In this document: piece after piece, positions 10,090-25,400 of the stretch | Position numbering within the stretch: position 1 is the first letter of the stretch | Layout: each line of letters starts with the position of its first letter | Source of the DNA: Monosporascus cannonballus | Lineage: Eukaryota > Ascomycota > Sordariomycetes > Xylariales | DNA: 64,000 nucleotides | Direction: 5' to 3' | Assembly: GCA_004154925.1 (NCBI GenBank) | Contig: QJNS01000234.1 | Span: 55,720 to 119,719 of the forward strand | Made by a program: the position numbers and the translations under genes | The notes under the pieces: generated by a model | What the model saw: only the letters and a program-made list of their open reading frames with translations | The model's database searches: none | What the model was told of the DNA's origin: nothing

Positions 10090-11720
10090 ACCTTGTTATC
10101 TTTGTCGCTTCCGGAAAGCTTGGTTTCTTGTTGATTTTGCCGAGTGACGGTAGAACGTCCTTTTGCAAGGGCCTTCCGCCCTACCTTTACCTTCCTGACC
10201 GAAATCATTTTTACGAAGCCCTTATTGGGTTCGGGCTGTATCTTCCTACGTTTTTTAGGCTTCGTTTTTTTAAGGGCTATAGTTATTTGCTTATTAAAAA
10301 TCTCGGTAGCAAAAAGTTTGGCGGTTTTATCGTTAAGGGTTTTGGCGAATTTGCGGAATAAGAGGCGTACGGTAAGATTTCCGTAAAGTAAATTAACCTA
10401 TATTAGGGCTTTTTTAACCTAAGTTAATTCCTTAAATAATTTAGGTATTTTAATACTTAAAATAATTATTTGGGATAAAAAATTAAGTCGTTCTAAGGTA
10501 GAAATTAATTTTCGGATAAATGCATTTATTCTCCTTCTGTTTTTTTTAATGTATTTATTATTTAATATTTTCGCCTTATTAATAGGACGTAAATTTGTAA
10601 TTTCTTAATTTTTTATAATATATTCCGAAATTATTATAATTTCTTATTACGCCTTTGCGAATACCTAAAGAAAATTAATTTTGTTTATAACCTTAGAAGT
10701 TTATCCGTAATAATATTCGCAGAATTAGTAACGGTATTTCCGTTTTAAAATAGCAAATATATTTACGTTAAAAAGTTAGAAAATATAAGAAATATAGGTA
10801 AGCAGGAAAATAATATATATCTTATTTTAAAAACATATTTATATAAATTTTTCGGTAATATGGCTTTTATGGCCGTTAATTATTAATAATTTTTATTTAT
10901 CCGGGTTTTTGGGCTTAATATGGAAAATAAAAATTTTACGAAACTATTTTAAGCCGATTTCATTATTCGTCTAGCCGTTTTTTAATATAGTAAAATATTA
11001 ATTTTCATATACTTTATTATCCGAATTAAGGAATTATTGTTATTATACGTTAACGCCGTTAAAGATTACGAAAAGCGGTAACGATCGCCCGTTAATATTA
11101 ATATAGGCGATTATAATAATTTACCCCTTTTTAAAGGTATTTTTTAAAAGGATATTTTTTTAAAGGTTTTCCCAAGGACGAAACAGTTTTCGTCTATGTT
11201 TTTTATTATTCCGATTTTATCCGCGTTAAATCGGGTTTTTTATTTAATAACTTTAATTTCCGGCAGGGAAAAACGTCCGAATAAAACGTTAATAAAGGCC
11301 GGGAAAATATTATTTAAACGTTTATAGTTAATAAATTGACCCTTAATAATTCTGATTTTAGGATAACGATGTAAAAATCGGGCTATTTAACTTTTTCTTA
11401 AACGTTTAAGGCTGTCGTTATTAATTAGAAGGCGTTATGTATATAAGCGGAATTACGAATAGGATGGCGTATATCTTAATTAACCTTATATAATAACCTA
11501 ACGGGCTGAAGCTTTTTCCTGGATTCGTAATAGCTTTTAACGATTTTTATCGAATTTTTTTTTCGTCCGTATACTTTGGATACGGCGTAAGATATATTTT
11601 CTGTTAACCTGGTAGCCTTTAGAAATTAAACGCAAGAACCTTTTACGTATTATTTTATTAATCGCTTACGCCGTACGGAATTAAGCTAAAGGCTGTATAT
11701 TATTCGAAAACGCAAATTTT
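10090..11720 (-). pseudogene. Fot1/pogo-type (Tc1/mariner) transposase relic
   Basis: A RIP-degraded but readable DDE transposase. Reading leftward, a CENPB-type DNA-binding segment gives RFLHRYPKIRIIKGQFINYK (near 11360). The first catalytic Asp is in NIDENCFVLGKTF (family: NMDETGF). Then come IAYININGRSLPLFVIFNGV (family: ADG-x-x-LPP-x-I-x-KG, near 11090) and the second Asp region INGHKSHIT (family: LDGH-x-SH, Asp now Asn, near 10880). The C-terminus stays open from 10386 to about 10090 and is basic: KKTKPKKRRKIQPEPNKGF. Stops and frame breaks lie between these parts. The Asp-to-Asn change and the Gln/Trp-to-stop changes fit G-to-A and C-to-T mutation. It marks the left border of the AT-rich block. 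The N-terminal limit at 11720 is approximate. Confidence 0.75.
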
Positions 11721-14700
11721 GCTAAAACAAAAATAATTTTTTCAATTTTTTAAAACGTTATTAAAAAAGTTTATATATAGAAAAAAATTAATAAATAAAT
11801 TAACGCATAATACAGTTATGGGATAACGTATTAATAAAATAAAATGCGGATAAAAAGGTTGTTTTATTATAAAAATATAAAATTAATTAATAAAAATATT
11901 AATATTAGGTTTTTTAAATTTATTAGCTTTTAGGATAAATATAAATAATCGGAAATTATTTCGTTTATCGACATAATTATTAAAAATATTAATTTAATTA
12001 ATGTACTACATTTTTTAAATTATAACGTTAAAATCCGTAACCTTATAATTTTTATTTTACGCCAAAAGTTTTATATATTTTTTTCGCTAAAAGAATTTTA
12101 TTATTTTAAATTAAAAACTTTTATATGGAAAATTTTAATAATTAACGATTTATTCGTTTATTTTAGATTTATAGATATATTTTATAAATTAAACAAAATT
12201 GGCTGATAATATATTAAAGAAAAAAATACTTTTTTTTTAATATTATGAAAAAATTATATATTAAGGTAAGTATAATTTAAATAAAGTTAAAGATTTAAAA
12301 ATAATATTTAAAATATATTTATCTTAATTTTTATTACGTTATTTATTTACGAAAATATTTTAAATTAAATTTATATATTAATATATAATAATTTATTACT
12401 TGTAATTAAAAAAATAATTATATTATAAATAACGAAAAAAATCAAAATTATACGGATAATTAATATATAAAATAATTTATTTAAATATAGTTTTGCCAAT
12501 TATATTTTATTATATATAAAAAGTTATTTTAATACCGGCGGCGATATTTTCTTTATATTTATATATAAAATATATAACTTTTTTTAAGTTTTATGTATTA
12601 TATATTAAAAAGTTTAAACATTACGTTTATATTTTTTATCATAAAATCAAAAACGTTATTAGCCGTTTATAGTTAAAAAATAAAAGCGTTTCCGAAAATC
12701 GTAATTTTAAATTTTATATAAATTATCCGTACGTTAAAATTAATCCTATAACCGGGTAAAAAGATTTATACGTATTTAAATATTATTTAAAAATAATTAA
12801 AAATTTTGAAAATAAATAAAAATGAAATAATATTTAGATTTTTATAAAAATTAATTACGGAAAATTATTAATTATAAATTCGTATAAAATAAATTACAAA
12901 TAATATTATTATTTAAAATAATAAATCTTTTTATTATATTTGTTATTTTTATTAATATAATTAATTTAAATAATTAAGTCCGTTTTTTAATATATTATTT
13001 ACGACGCTTTTAATAATATTAAAAAATGTTATATTAACCGAATTTACGAATATCATAAATTATTTTATTTAATTTCTTGAATAATTAAATATTATTATGT
13101 ATTAAAAATTTAATAAATTATTTTTATATTATTATTATTAATATTAATTAAAATAATTAATTATAATTTTATAATAAAAAATATTATTTGGTTAAAATTA
13201 AAACCAATTTTTTTAATTATTTATATTAATATAAATAAATTAAAATTTTAAAATAATTTATTTATTAATTTATTATAAATATATACATATAATTATTATA
13301 TTAATAATTATTATTAAAATCGTATTAATAAATTTTTATTTTTTATAATTATATATACGTAAAGTTATATAATTATTTAAAGTTTATTAAATATTATAAT
13401 TAATATAATTAAATATTAGAATTATATTTTAAAAGAATAATATTAATTTTTTAATGAATATTAACAAAATATTCCTAATAAAGTATTCCTCATAAGGATA
13501 TTTTAAAAAATACCGTTTAATATATATTAATATTAATTCGTAAAATTATATATAATAAATCTTTATATTTTTATTAATATCTTAATAAAAAATATTTATT
13601 AATATTAAATTTATTATTTGCCAAAATTAAGGTTAAAATTAATTTAATATTATATCAAAAATAAAACGGTTAATTTAATATTTTATAAATATAAAGATAA
13701 AATTAATATATTTAATAAATATATACTAATATAAAATTAATTTTAATTATTAGTATTCATTAATTAATTTTATAAATATAACATTAAAATTATTTACGGT
13801 TATATTATTTTTTTCATTTTTTTCAAAACTCTTATTAAATTATTTAATTTAATTTTTAAAATTTAATAATTTATAATAGGTTTGAAAAAATAACTTTAAT
13901 CTTTAAATACTTAATCGACCATAGATTTTCGGTTTATTAACTTTATTATTATATTTTCGTACGCCGTATATTTTTCGTATTTATTTTAATTATTAATTTG
14001 CCGAAAACGTAATAAAAATAAATTTGAAAATATGGCTGCGGATTAATTAATATTAATATAAAATTTAAGTATATTTTTATAAACGTAATTAAATATTTTA
14101 TTATTTCGAACCTATATTAAATTTATTTTTCGAAATTAATAATTCCGTAATATATTTAATTAAATATTATTTTAAAAATATCGTTTTTACGTTTATATTA
14201 TAATATTAAATTTACTAAATCTTAAATTATTTAATTATTTAGCTATTTATAAAATAAGTATTTTATTAATAACGTATTTATACGGTAAAATACGGTTAAA
14301 TCATTTATTAATAAAAACAAATGAATAATTATTACGTTAAATATTTCATATAAATTAATTATAATATTATATGCAAATTCGACAACGTCGAATTTGTATT
14401 TTTATTATGCAGAAAAAGTTATAATAATATTTTACAAATTATTAATATAAAACCAAAAGTTAAATTCTTTATATATAATACCGATTTCCCGGAAAAGATC
14501 TTAAACGTTAAATATAATTGTTTTAATAATAACGTTAACAAAAAACGATATTGTATTTTTTCTGAAATTTTATATAATTAAAATACGTACAATAAATAAA
14601 ATTATATATCCCGTTATTCTATTAATCGGTATTAATATTACGGCCGTAATATTAAAATTTATTATAATAACGGTTTTTTTAATATTATAATATATATTAA

Positions 14701-17700
14701 TAATTATAAAAAAAATAAATTTATATTTATTATTTTTATTAAATTTAATATTAAAATATAAAATATTCCGAATAATTATTAACGAAATTATGTTAAATAT
14801 GGAATTTTCCGAATATATTATCTTATTAATATTAAAATTAATATTTTAATTATTAATTTTTTTATTAAAATTAAGAAGAATAAAATATAATATACGTAAG
14901 GTTAAAAATTAATAATATTAATTTATTAAGGCTTAATCTAAGAAAAGGTAAATAAAATTTATATTGATATTTAATATTATTAAAACGAATTTAAATATTA
15001 TTTCAATTTAAATATTATATTAATATAATTATTAATAATATTTTCTTTAACAAAAGAATAAAATAATACCGGATTTATACTTGCCGTAAATTTATTTAAA
15101 AAACCTTAATTCCATATATTAATATTATATTACAAAATGTTTTAAATTAATTCCAAATATTTAATTTAATATTTATTTTTATTTAATAATAATGATTATA
15201 TTTATTATATTATTAATTTATTTAATTTATGTTATTTATTAATATATATTTATTTAATAAAAATATAATTAATTAATTCCTTTTAATATAAGTATTTGAT
15301 TTACTGTTGTAATATATAATATAATAAATTAGTTAATTACGTTTAAAAATTAAAATATATTATTTATATTATAAAATAAATATATTAAAAAAATTACTTT
15401 TTTAATTTTATTTATACGGTATAAATTAATTTATAAAATATATAATTTATTAATATTATTAATTATATCGCCGGATTTATAAAAATCTTTTTTAATTAAT
15501 TAATAATTAAAATTTATAAGTTTATTATAAAATAAAAAAAATAAAACCTATAAAATAAATAACTTAAATTCGGATTATAATTTAATATATAAATATAATA
15601 TTAATAATTCGATATAATTATAAATATATTACGTAAGATAATAATAATAAATAATTAAATACATATTTTAAATAATATAATATTAAGGTATATGGATTTT
15701 ATATATATAATTTTAATATTTTTAATTAAAAAATATTTAAAAAGAATTAATATTGAAATATATTTTTTATTAAATATATTAATAATATATTTATAAAAAC
15801 TTATATCCAATAATTATTAATATTTTAATTTATTTAAATATATTTACCGGTTAAAACTAATTTCGTTTTACCAGATATTATTTTACAAAAATAAATCCCA
15901 TAATAATAATTATCATTAATATTATAAGCAAATATAATATTTACGTAACGACTTTATCGTCATTTAATAAAATATCTTATAAATATTTATTATTAATAAA
16001 AATTCGAATATCGGAAAAACTGGCATTTTATAATATTATCGAATTTACGGATAAGTTGATAATTATTAATTTAGCTGTTAAACGGTTTTAGAATAATATA
16101 ACAAATATTATAATTTAAATAATATTACTTATTATTTAATTAAATACGTTTATAGTTAAATTAATAAAAATATATTTTATATTATTATTATTTATAAAGA
16201 TATAATTAAAAATTAAAAATTAATATTAATAATAAGTCTTAAAAAACCAAATAAACATAATATTTTAATAAAATGCTTATTTAAATTAACGGTTATAAAT
16301 AAACCGGATATTATTAATATTATTATAATAATAATAATTAGAAAAATTTATTTATATTTTTTTTAATATATAAATTATTATAAACGGAAAACAAATTGAA
16401 AAAGAATTAAAAAAATATCTATATTTCCGTAAAAGCTATTAACCGTTATATTTACGAATATAAGCATCAATATAAGTCCGGCCTAATCCGCCGTATAACT
16501 TTTAATACTTTAAAAATAAATAAATATATAATATTTTATAATAATTAAAATTACGTTAATATAAAAACTAAATTATATAATAATTAAAACCGTTTTTATT
16601 TTTAAAATCCATAATAATAAAATCGTATTTTTTTATAATTAATATTATTATTAACCGAAAACGGCTAAAAATATAATAAATAAAACAAATAAAATAATAA
16701 ATAAATAATAATAAAAATTATAAAAATAATACAAAATTAATTAAATTATTCTAATTTTATTTTTTGTAAAAATTATTTATTTTTTAAATAAAGAAGAATT
16801 ATATTTTATAATCTATAAATTAATATAATTAATATTATAACTTTTAAAACTAAATTAATATTAAAATATTTACGTTAATTTAATGAATTAATTAAATTAT
16901 TTTTAATTAAAAATATATTTATAATATTTATTATTTATAATAATTTTATTACCGTAATCCAAAATAATTATTTTTATTTCGGAAAATATTATATTAAAAT
17001 TATAATAATATCCGAAATATTATTTGTAATCTTAGTGCCGGTTATGGTACGGCCTAAAATAAATAAATATAAAGTTATAATAATCGTATATAATATTGAT
17101 TTTAATTTAAAAATATAAATATTAATAATATATAATTATTTCGCCGGTATTAAAATATAAAGTTTATTAAAAAAAATTAAAATTTGTTATTATAACAAAA
17201 TAAGTTATTAAATATTATCCGATATTTTATATAATTTTAAAATACTTAGCCAAATTAAATATAATTATAATAATAATAATTAAGTTTAAACCGAACAAAT
17301 ACGAAACGATATAAAGCGATATTACGGTTATTTATAATTTAACGTTAAATAAATAAATAATTTTTTTATTAAAAGTAATATTTTAAATATTAAATTATTA
17401 TAAAAATTATAACTTAAATATAATATAATTATTTATTATAACTTATTATTTTATATTAATTATTTTAATTTTTATATAATTATTAGATACTATATTTGAT
17501 AATATAATATTCTTTTTAATATTTTTATTAAACGGTATAATTTTATTAATTTATAAATAAAAAGAAATAATATAAAAATGAAAGAAATAACTGTACGGAA
17601 AGATATATAATAAATTCAATATTTATATAATTTTTATTAATTATATTGCGGCATATTTTATTATATTCATTATTTTATTTATATTTTCTTAAATAATATT

Positions 17701-18860
17701 TACCGGTTTTTCTTATTATTGCCGCAAATCCGGTATTAATTTTTATATTTATAATTATAAGGTATAACGTTAAAAAATATCTCGGAAATTATTTACTTTA
17801 TTTTTAATTTACGAAATAACTTATTTTAATAATATATTAAATATTTACTTTATATTATGAATTTTTTTATTATATTCGATACGAAATAATAATTACATAA
17901 AAATAATATATATATATATTATATTTTTTTAAATAAAATTAAAAGAACTTAATTTAAAATAAATTAAAAAATAAAATATATTTCAAATTTTATAATATAT
18001 AAATATTTAATTATATGAATAGGAAAAGTATAAATATTATATTTAAAAACTTTTTTATTAAATCCGAAAGATATTAAATAAATTAATTTATTAATATTTT
18101 TATCCCGGTTAAAAAAGTTTCGGAATTATTAATATTTATTAAAATTTAAAAATACCTAAAATTATTTAAAAATCAAGAAAAATAATTTTTCGTAAAGTAT
18201 AAAAATAAAAAAAATAAAATAATAAATAATATTAATAAATTTTATAAGTAAATAATTTTTTGTTTAATTCCGTTTTTTAATTAATAATTTAAGCTTATAG
18301 TTAAAAAATAAATTTTTATAGAAAGAATTTATATATTATTTTAATAAATAAATTATTAAATTATTTTTGGCCTTATGATTACTTATAAATTAAAACTTTA
18401 TTTTAAATATTATTTATATTATTAATTAAATATATAATAAATTAAGTATAATAAAATTACTTATTATTAATTAATATAATATTAATTATATATTAATAAT
18501 TTTAATTAATTATTAAATAATTGTTAATTATAATTTTATAATAATTATAATAAGTTAATTTGCATAACGTATAAAATTCATTTAAAATCTTAATTTTAAA
18601 TAAAATAATAATAAAGTTAATTACCGTCAATAAAATTAATATTTTTGTTAATAAATATATATTTAATAATTTTAATATTTATTTTTAAATTTAATATATT
18701 TATTAATTATATTTATTAATATGGTTAAAAATAATACGTTAATTTATATTATTAATTATAAAAATTAAATAATATAACATTTTATTATTTTTATTTCTTA
18801 ATTATATATATAAATTAATATATAAAAAATATTATATTTAATTTAATTCCGCCGGTATAT
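11721..18860. other. Unassigned, very heavily mutated AT-rich DNA
   Basis: No element could be identified. Isolated stretches still look coding-like, for instance a minus-strand reading KLYGGLGRTYIDAYIRKYNG near 16430-16515, without a family I can name. There are no clear LTR pairs. A perfect small hairpin lies at 14374-14396. Confidence 0.4.
14374..14396. repeat. Perfect 10 bp hairpin in AT desert
   Basis: CAAATTCGAC, a 3-base loop (AAC), then GTCGAATTTG: a 10 bp perfect stem. Its unbroken symmetry stands out in otherwise decayed DNA. It could be a transposon subterminal palindrome; function unknown. Confidence 0.6.
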
Positions 18861-19055
18861 TATTATCAAACCTAATTACGTTATAATTTAATTAATTAAT
18901 AAATTAATAAAAATTATTTCGGCTATTTTGATATTATTTTTTTTCGGTTATTATTAATTTTTATATATATTTTAAAAATTTATTATCTTTATTATTTATA
19001 AAAAACGTTTTAAATATATATATTTTTATATATAATATAAGGTTTTATAATTATA
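18861..19055 (+). repeat. 5' LTR of element C (RIP-degraded)
   Basis: It aligns along most of its length with the 3' LTR at 45356-45584. Examples are AAACCTAATTACG against GAACCTAGCTACG, then ATTATTTCGG against ATTGCTTCGG, and TTTTTATATATATTTTAA against TTTTTATATGTATTTAAG. Nearly all substitutions are C-to-T or G-to-A. The 5' edge is uncertain by a few bases. Confidence 0.6.
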
Positions 19056-21982
19056 AGCCCGGTTCGTAATTTTTTTAAATACGTTTTAATATATTTATTA
19101 CATATATTTTATTAAAATTATTTCGAACTTTATTATCGTTTTTGCGATATATTTATTATTTTGTTATTAAGGATATTTATTATTTAATTATTACGTTTTT
19201 AGTTATTTTAGCCTGTTTATTTTTCATATTATTTTTAAAATTATAATTATTTAATTGATAAATTTTAACAAATTTTTTTTAAAACGCGGTTTTAAATATT
19301 TACTTAAGAAAAAAACGTTTAAAAAATATAATATTTTCGAATTTTTCGTTAAAATAAAAATTGGCATATTATAGGTATATATTAACTTTATTATAACTTA
19401 AATATTATTTTTATTAATAATATCGATTTTGTTTAAATTTTATTATTTTTAAAATAAAATCATTAATAAATATAATTAAAACAATTTAAATTATTTAACA
19501 TTTAAAAAGACCTTAACCGTATAAAATAGGAAATAATTTTTATATATTGTTTAAAAAAAGGTATTTATTAAAATTAATACGTTTTTAAATTAATCTGTTT
19601 ATTTTATTTATTATTAAATATATTAAAATATATATAGATATCGAAAAAAATTAATTATTTTAAAAATTAAATTTAGATTTAATAATAATATTCGGATTTA
19701 CGAAATTAACGTTTAATATAAATAAATATTAAAAATTAAAAAAATCCAAATAAATATTTAATTATTTACGTATTAAAAAATATATATTAAAATTACGAAG
19801 CTTTAAATTTTAACCGTTACCGGATATTACGGTTATTTTAATTTCTTAAAAATTATTAATATTTATTTATCCGGTTTCTTTTATTACTTAAAAGGTTAAG
19901 GTAAAAAATATTATATTTAAAAATAAAAATAATACGGAATTTCCGTTAATATAAAAATTCGTAAAACAATTCCCAAATTATATAAAGTTACGGAAAATTT
20001 AAGGCGTTACCGTAAAACAGATATTATGGAAAACGTTTAGGGCTATTTTAAATAAAAAATTTTTTAATTAAATAAAAGGGGCTAATAATTGCGATAATAG
20101 CCGTAATAATAACGCCAATAATTATTATAATTATTTAACGAAAAATATTTATATAAACAATTATATGTTTTTAAGAAATACCTTTAAATTTGTAAAAAGT
20201 TTAAGCGTTTAAAATAAATTAAGAATTTTAAAATTAAAAAAAATAAATAAACGTATTTCGAACACAATTTATATATTAAAAGTTATTTTTAAACATGTTT
20301 AAAATAATAATAAATTATTGGCCTTTTAATTAATTTTAATATTTTTCTTTAAAGGATTTTTTATAAATTGATAAATTAATAACGTTATTACCGGATTTAA
20401 CTTATAAAGGTTTACGTTATTAAATATTCATTCCGACCGTTATATACGATATCGTAAAATTAATTTTTTTAATTTATATTTATTTAAAATTAATAAAATA
20501 AATTTAGCCGAAGGAAAATATTTTAATATCGTAAGCGAAAATATACGAAAAATTACTTTTATTATATTATTAAAAAGATTTAATACTTTCTTTTTAAAAA
20601 ATTATTAATATATCTTTAAAATATATATTAATTTAATTTTATATAAATTATTTTAATAAGCCGGGATTTATTAAAATTATAAAACCAATATTATATATTA
20701 TAAGGCGTTAAATATAAATATAATTAAAATTAATTAAATCGAACAGTACTTTATTATATATTATATTAAAATAATACCACAAAATAATAATAATATTATT
20801 ATTTCAATAATTTTTATAACTGTTAAAAAAATTTACCGTTACTGTCCCAGAAAATGAAAATGATTTAAAAAATAAAATGATTTTTAAAAACGAAAACGAA
20901 AACTTTATTCCGGAACTTTTAATTTAAAAACTTTTATCTCCAAAATTAATGTTACAGCAAAAGCTTTACGATAATAACTTTTAATTTCTCTTAACGCAGT
21001 TAAAAAAAACGTTACGATATAATACCAAAAGTTAATTTACTTACGTTTACGCGTATTCGAAAAAGTAATATATATAATTACCGGAACGAAAATCCATTGA
21101 TTTTTAACGATTTAATATTAAGATTATTAAGTTATTAAAATACGGAAAAAGATATTACGACGGCAGCCAATTAAGAAAAATAAACCTTTTAATGCGATAT
21201 ATGTTGATTTTTTCGAATTTAATAACGTTTTCGACGGGCGCATAAAAATATTAATTATTATTTATCTAATTATTAAAAATAAAATTAATTATACCTTAAA
21301 ATAAAAAGATACGTTTTAACCGCCTTAATAAACGTAATAATATTTCTTAAAAAGTAATTCCATATAAAAATTAAAATAATTATGTTAAATAATAAAATTT
21401 CCTTCGAAAATAAATTTTAAACATAATTTCTTAATATAAATATGTTTTATAAGCTTTCGTTTTTATATATCAAAAAGCTTGTAAACGTTTAAAAACCTAT
21501 CGGTGACGTAATTATTTTAAAAATACGTTATTTAATTATTAATAATAATTTTCTTTTCGATTTAAAACCGGAAATTATAAAAATAATTATATATATTATT
21601 AATTTTATATTTATTTGAATTTTAAATTAAAAAGTTTTTATTTAAGTTTTTGACAAATAATTAATTAAAAAAGATAAAATATTTATTTCCGAAAAAGGTT
21701 TAAAAGCAAATATAACGAATATTGTTTTTTTCGGATCAAAAACTTATATATTTATAAAAATTATCCGTGAAGGCATAAAATGCCTAAAAAATATATTCCA
21801 AAACGTATATTATTTATTTCGTAAAATACATAATTTATAATATATATCGGATATAACTTTTTTCGTAATAATGCATTATTACCGTTAAAAACGTTATTTT
21901 CGATAAAATGAAAAAGTATTAAAGCGAATAAAAGAATTCTCGTTCGAAATTACAGAATTAAATAACCAAATTAATAATATCT
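19056..21982 (+). pseudogene. Copia gag/protease/integrase part of C
   Basis: Very degraded. The best-read part is the end of the integrase next to the B insertion: KNVIFDKMKKY at about 21886-21918 corresponds to the copia motif R-D-V-x-F-D-E-x-K-x-Y that closes the integrase region. A possible protease neighbourhood lies near 19360. Gag and zinc-knuckle sequences could not be read. The reading continues at 35608 on the other side of element B, which is the main evidence that the two halves are one element. Confidence 0.55.
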
Positions 21983-21987
21983 TTATT
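21983..21987. repeat. Target site duplication of B, left (TTATT)
   Basis: TTATT immediately left of the B LTR. It matches TTATT at 35603-35607 immediately right of the other B LTR. Confidence 0.8.
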
Positions 21988-22419
21988 TATAACGAACCTA
22001 TTATATATCCACTTAAAGATTTAAATAATATCCGAAATAAGGTTTTAATTTGCAAATAATAATAAGGCAAAAATAATTTATTAAAGGTTTATTCGTTAAA
22101 AAGGTTTAGGGATTTTTCCCTAGATTAAAAAACGGTATAATTACTTTTAAATTAAAAATTTAAATTAATAATTAAAAAACGAAAAATTAAATAAGTATTA
22201 TTTATAAAACAAATTAATTTATTATATATTTTAATTTTTAAAATAAATATATCGTGAATTTATATAATTTATATAATTTGGTCCAAATTATTTAAATTAT
22301 TTAAATTATTTAAATTATTTAATAAATTAAACCGTTTTATTCGGGGTTTACCCGTAACAAATCCGCGTTAAGCTTTATAAATAAATTTTCTGAAAATAAA
22401 AACCCTTATTTTTATAATA
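21988..22419 (-). repeat. 3' LTR of element B
   Basis: 432 bp, strongly RIP-mutated. It is 8 bp longer than its partner because of an extra TTAAATTA unit near 22290-22320. A polypurine-type tract on the minus strand lies just outside its right edge (22420-22435), as expected for the 3' LTR of a minus-strand element. Confidence 0.85.
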
Positions 22420-25400
22420 TTATTTCTTTTTTCCAAAGATTTTTATTTTAAAGATAAACACCGTAAATAATCATTTTGTTTTTATTAAAATTTCTTTTAA
22501 AAATATTCCAGTTAATTTTATTATATTAGGTTATATTCTCAAAAAAAAAGGAAATCCTGTTTAAATTAATGCGATTTTCGTAACGCTCGAATTAATTTTA
22601 TTAAAAAACTTTAATATTAAGGTTTTTCTTTACACTCATTATATTCGTTTTGGCAAATCCAAATATTTCTTTATTTCGGATATTTTAAGTTATAATTATT
22701 GTGCCTATTATTAACGTCCAACTTACAACGTTTTAACTATAAATTTATTAACGAAATTAAGTAAAATATATAATTATTTAAAAAAGAAATAACGAAAAGC
22801 AGAAAATACCTTAATTACGTAGTAAAAGGTTGCCGAAAAAAAGATAAAAAAATTTATTAATCGGATAAAACGCTTACGTTTTTAACAAAAAGGTTTTTTA
22901 AAAAAATCGTAGTTATTTTAAAAAAAGAAAAAAAACTAAATCGGTTGAAAAAACAGGAAAAAATGAAAAAAAGTAACGTTACGTAAAAGCAGAATAAGCG
23001 CAATTTGGTTTTGAAATAAATGCCGTTTTAAAGGTTTTTATTTTTTTAACTAAAACGCCAAAAGTTTGAATTTAAGCAGGAAATCGTTATCACTCGTAAC
23101 CTTAGCCATATTAAAAATGGTCGGTCAAGTTTTTAGCAGTAAAACATCTTAATTAAGTTTATTGCATTCGTTAAATAATTAAATAATTTCCATAAATTTT
23201 TTTCATATCAATATTTTTTTTATTTATTTACATATTAAATCTTGTTTTTAATTATTTTAAAATCTAATATTTATTCGACTTTATATTCGCTATTATTTTT
23301 TTCGATTTTCAAGCTTATTTTTAATAAGGCATTTTTAAGTATTAATTTAAATAACGAAATATGGAAAATAAGATAAATCTTTATATTTTTAAATAACGAG
23401 AATTAATAATTAATTTTAAAAATAATTTTATTAATTTTAAATAGGTTAAGTTTTTTAAAGTTAAATTTATTATTAAATTTTTTTATTTTGATTTATAAAA
23501 AATTTAAGGTTGCGTTTTATTTTTGGCGTAAAAAATAAACCTTATTTCCTTTTGTTAAAATTAATCCTTTAATTTTTTTATTATATATTAGGTTATTTAT
23601 TATTAAAGAATTCGTAAAACATTTTAAAAATAAATTTAAATTATTTTGATTTTTGTTACTAATATTTTTGCTTTTAAGGTAATCGTAATAATTTTTAAAA
23701 CCTTATTAAATAATTATTTAAGATATTTTATTTTTACGTTATATCCGTATATAAATATATAAAGGAATATACTTATATTTTTATTAATACATATATTATA
23801 AACAATTTATCTTAATAATAAAAGTTTTACTTGATTATTTTATTAATAATTAATATAATTTCGGAAATATTATTCCAAAATTTAATTTGATTTTTCGGTT
23901 TAATTATTCGTTTAAAAATAATATATTATTAAAAACTTAAATTTAATATTAAGTTATTTAAAAAAGTTAATACCAAATTTTAAAGTAAAAAGCGTATTTT
24001 TATCGGAAATAATTTTTTCTGGTATTTCATATTTATTAAAATAATATTTAATAAAAGTATAAATTAATTATTTTGTTATTATATTTCTTTTAAAAAATAA
24101 AAAGTATTTATATTTAGTAAATTTATTAATAATTACTTATATTCTGTCGTATTCGATTGTAATAATTAAGTTCTTTAATAAAAATAAATTAATAATAAAA
24201 TTTTAAATTATATTATTCTATAGTTTATTTGGAATTTTAATAAGTTATAACAGTTTATTAAGCTTACATCGTATTACCTGTGCCTTATTACAAATATTAT
24301 AATTATTTATAATTATTTTAACCATATGGCGTAACTTTAAGAAAATTATATTTTTCTTATAACCATTTAATAATTTTAAAAATCCCTTAATATCCGTATA
24401 ACAGGTTTTTTTAAAATTATTTTACGAATCATTTTTATTAATCTTTTGTAATATAAATTTTGTTATAATATAATAACTGGTTTTTTGGTTATCCTTTTAA
24501 TTATTAAATTTCCTTTTATTTTTTCATATCGTAAAAATTCCGAAATCGTATTAAAAGTTCGGAAACTAATTTCCTTAGGATTTCGCATAATTATATAATA
24601 TTATTTTAATTATATTATAATATTTATATAATTTTTTAAAAGTTTTGAAATTTTAATTTTTTTTGTAATTAAAAATATTTCCCTAAATATTTTTTTAATA
24701 TAATATATTCTTAAATTAAATTTAACAAAAACATTATTTATTTTTCGTATCGTTTATTTAATTTTTAGGTTTTTATACATCGGATAAAACTTTTATAATT
24801 AAAGTAAATATCGAAAGATTTTTTTATTTTGTTAAAAAAAGTTTTTATTTTTTAAAAACGTTAATAATCATTAATAATTCTTTATTATAAATTTAATATT
24901 TAAATTCTGTATTTCGGAATATTTTTAAGTAATATGTTAATAAGTATTATTTATTATTATTTTTTAATTACCTTAAGATAATATTTAAAGCATAATTTAA
25001 AATATCTGTTTTTAGGCGTTTTTTTATTTATATTAGCTAATCTTATTATGGGTTTATTGGTAATTATATTTTTTAGTATCTGGAACGTTTCTTTCGCATT
25101 TTTAAAAATTTAAATTTTTTTTATATATTTTTAATAATAAATTTCAATAATAACTTAATTATATTTCTGTATTCCTTAATTAAGTTACGTACGTAATCCG
25201 TAAATTTTAAAATCTATCGGATATTTATAATAATTACTTTATTAAGGATAAGTTAATTTTTAACTGCTTTTATTTTAAAACGTTAAATTTAAATTTGGCC
25301 GGGAATAAAAATATATCCCAGGAAATTTAACTTTTACGTATATTATATACTTTTGGCTGGATTAACTTAAATATTTATTTTATTTAACATTTAAAATTTT

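Noticed and set aside
10128..10386. Two plus-strand frames of 77-80 codons
   Set aside because: They are the antisense of the open C-terminus of the pogo-type transposase on the minus strand, whose basic KKRRKIQPEPN sequence fits the family.
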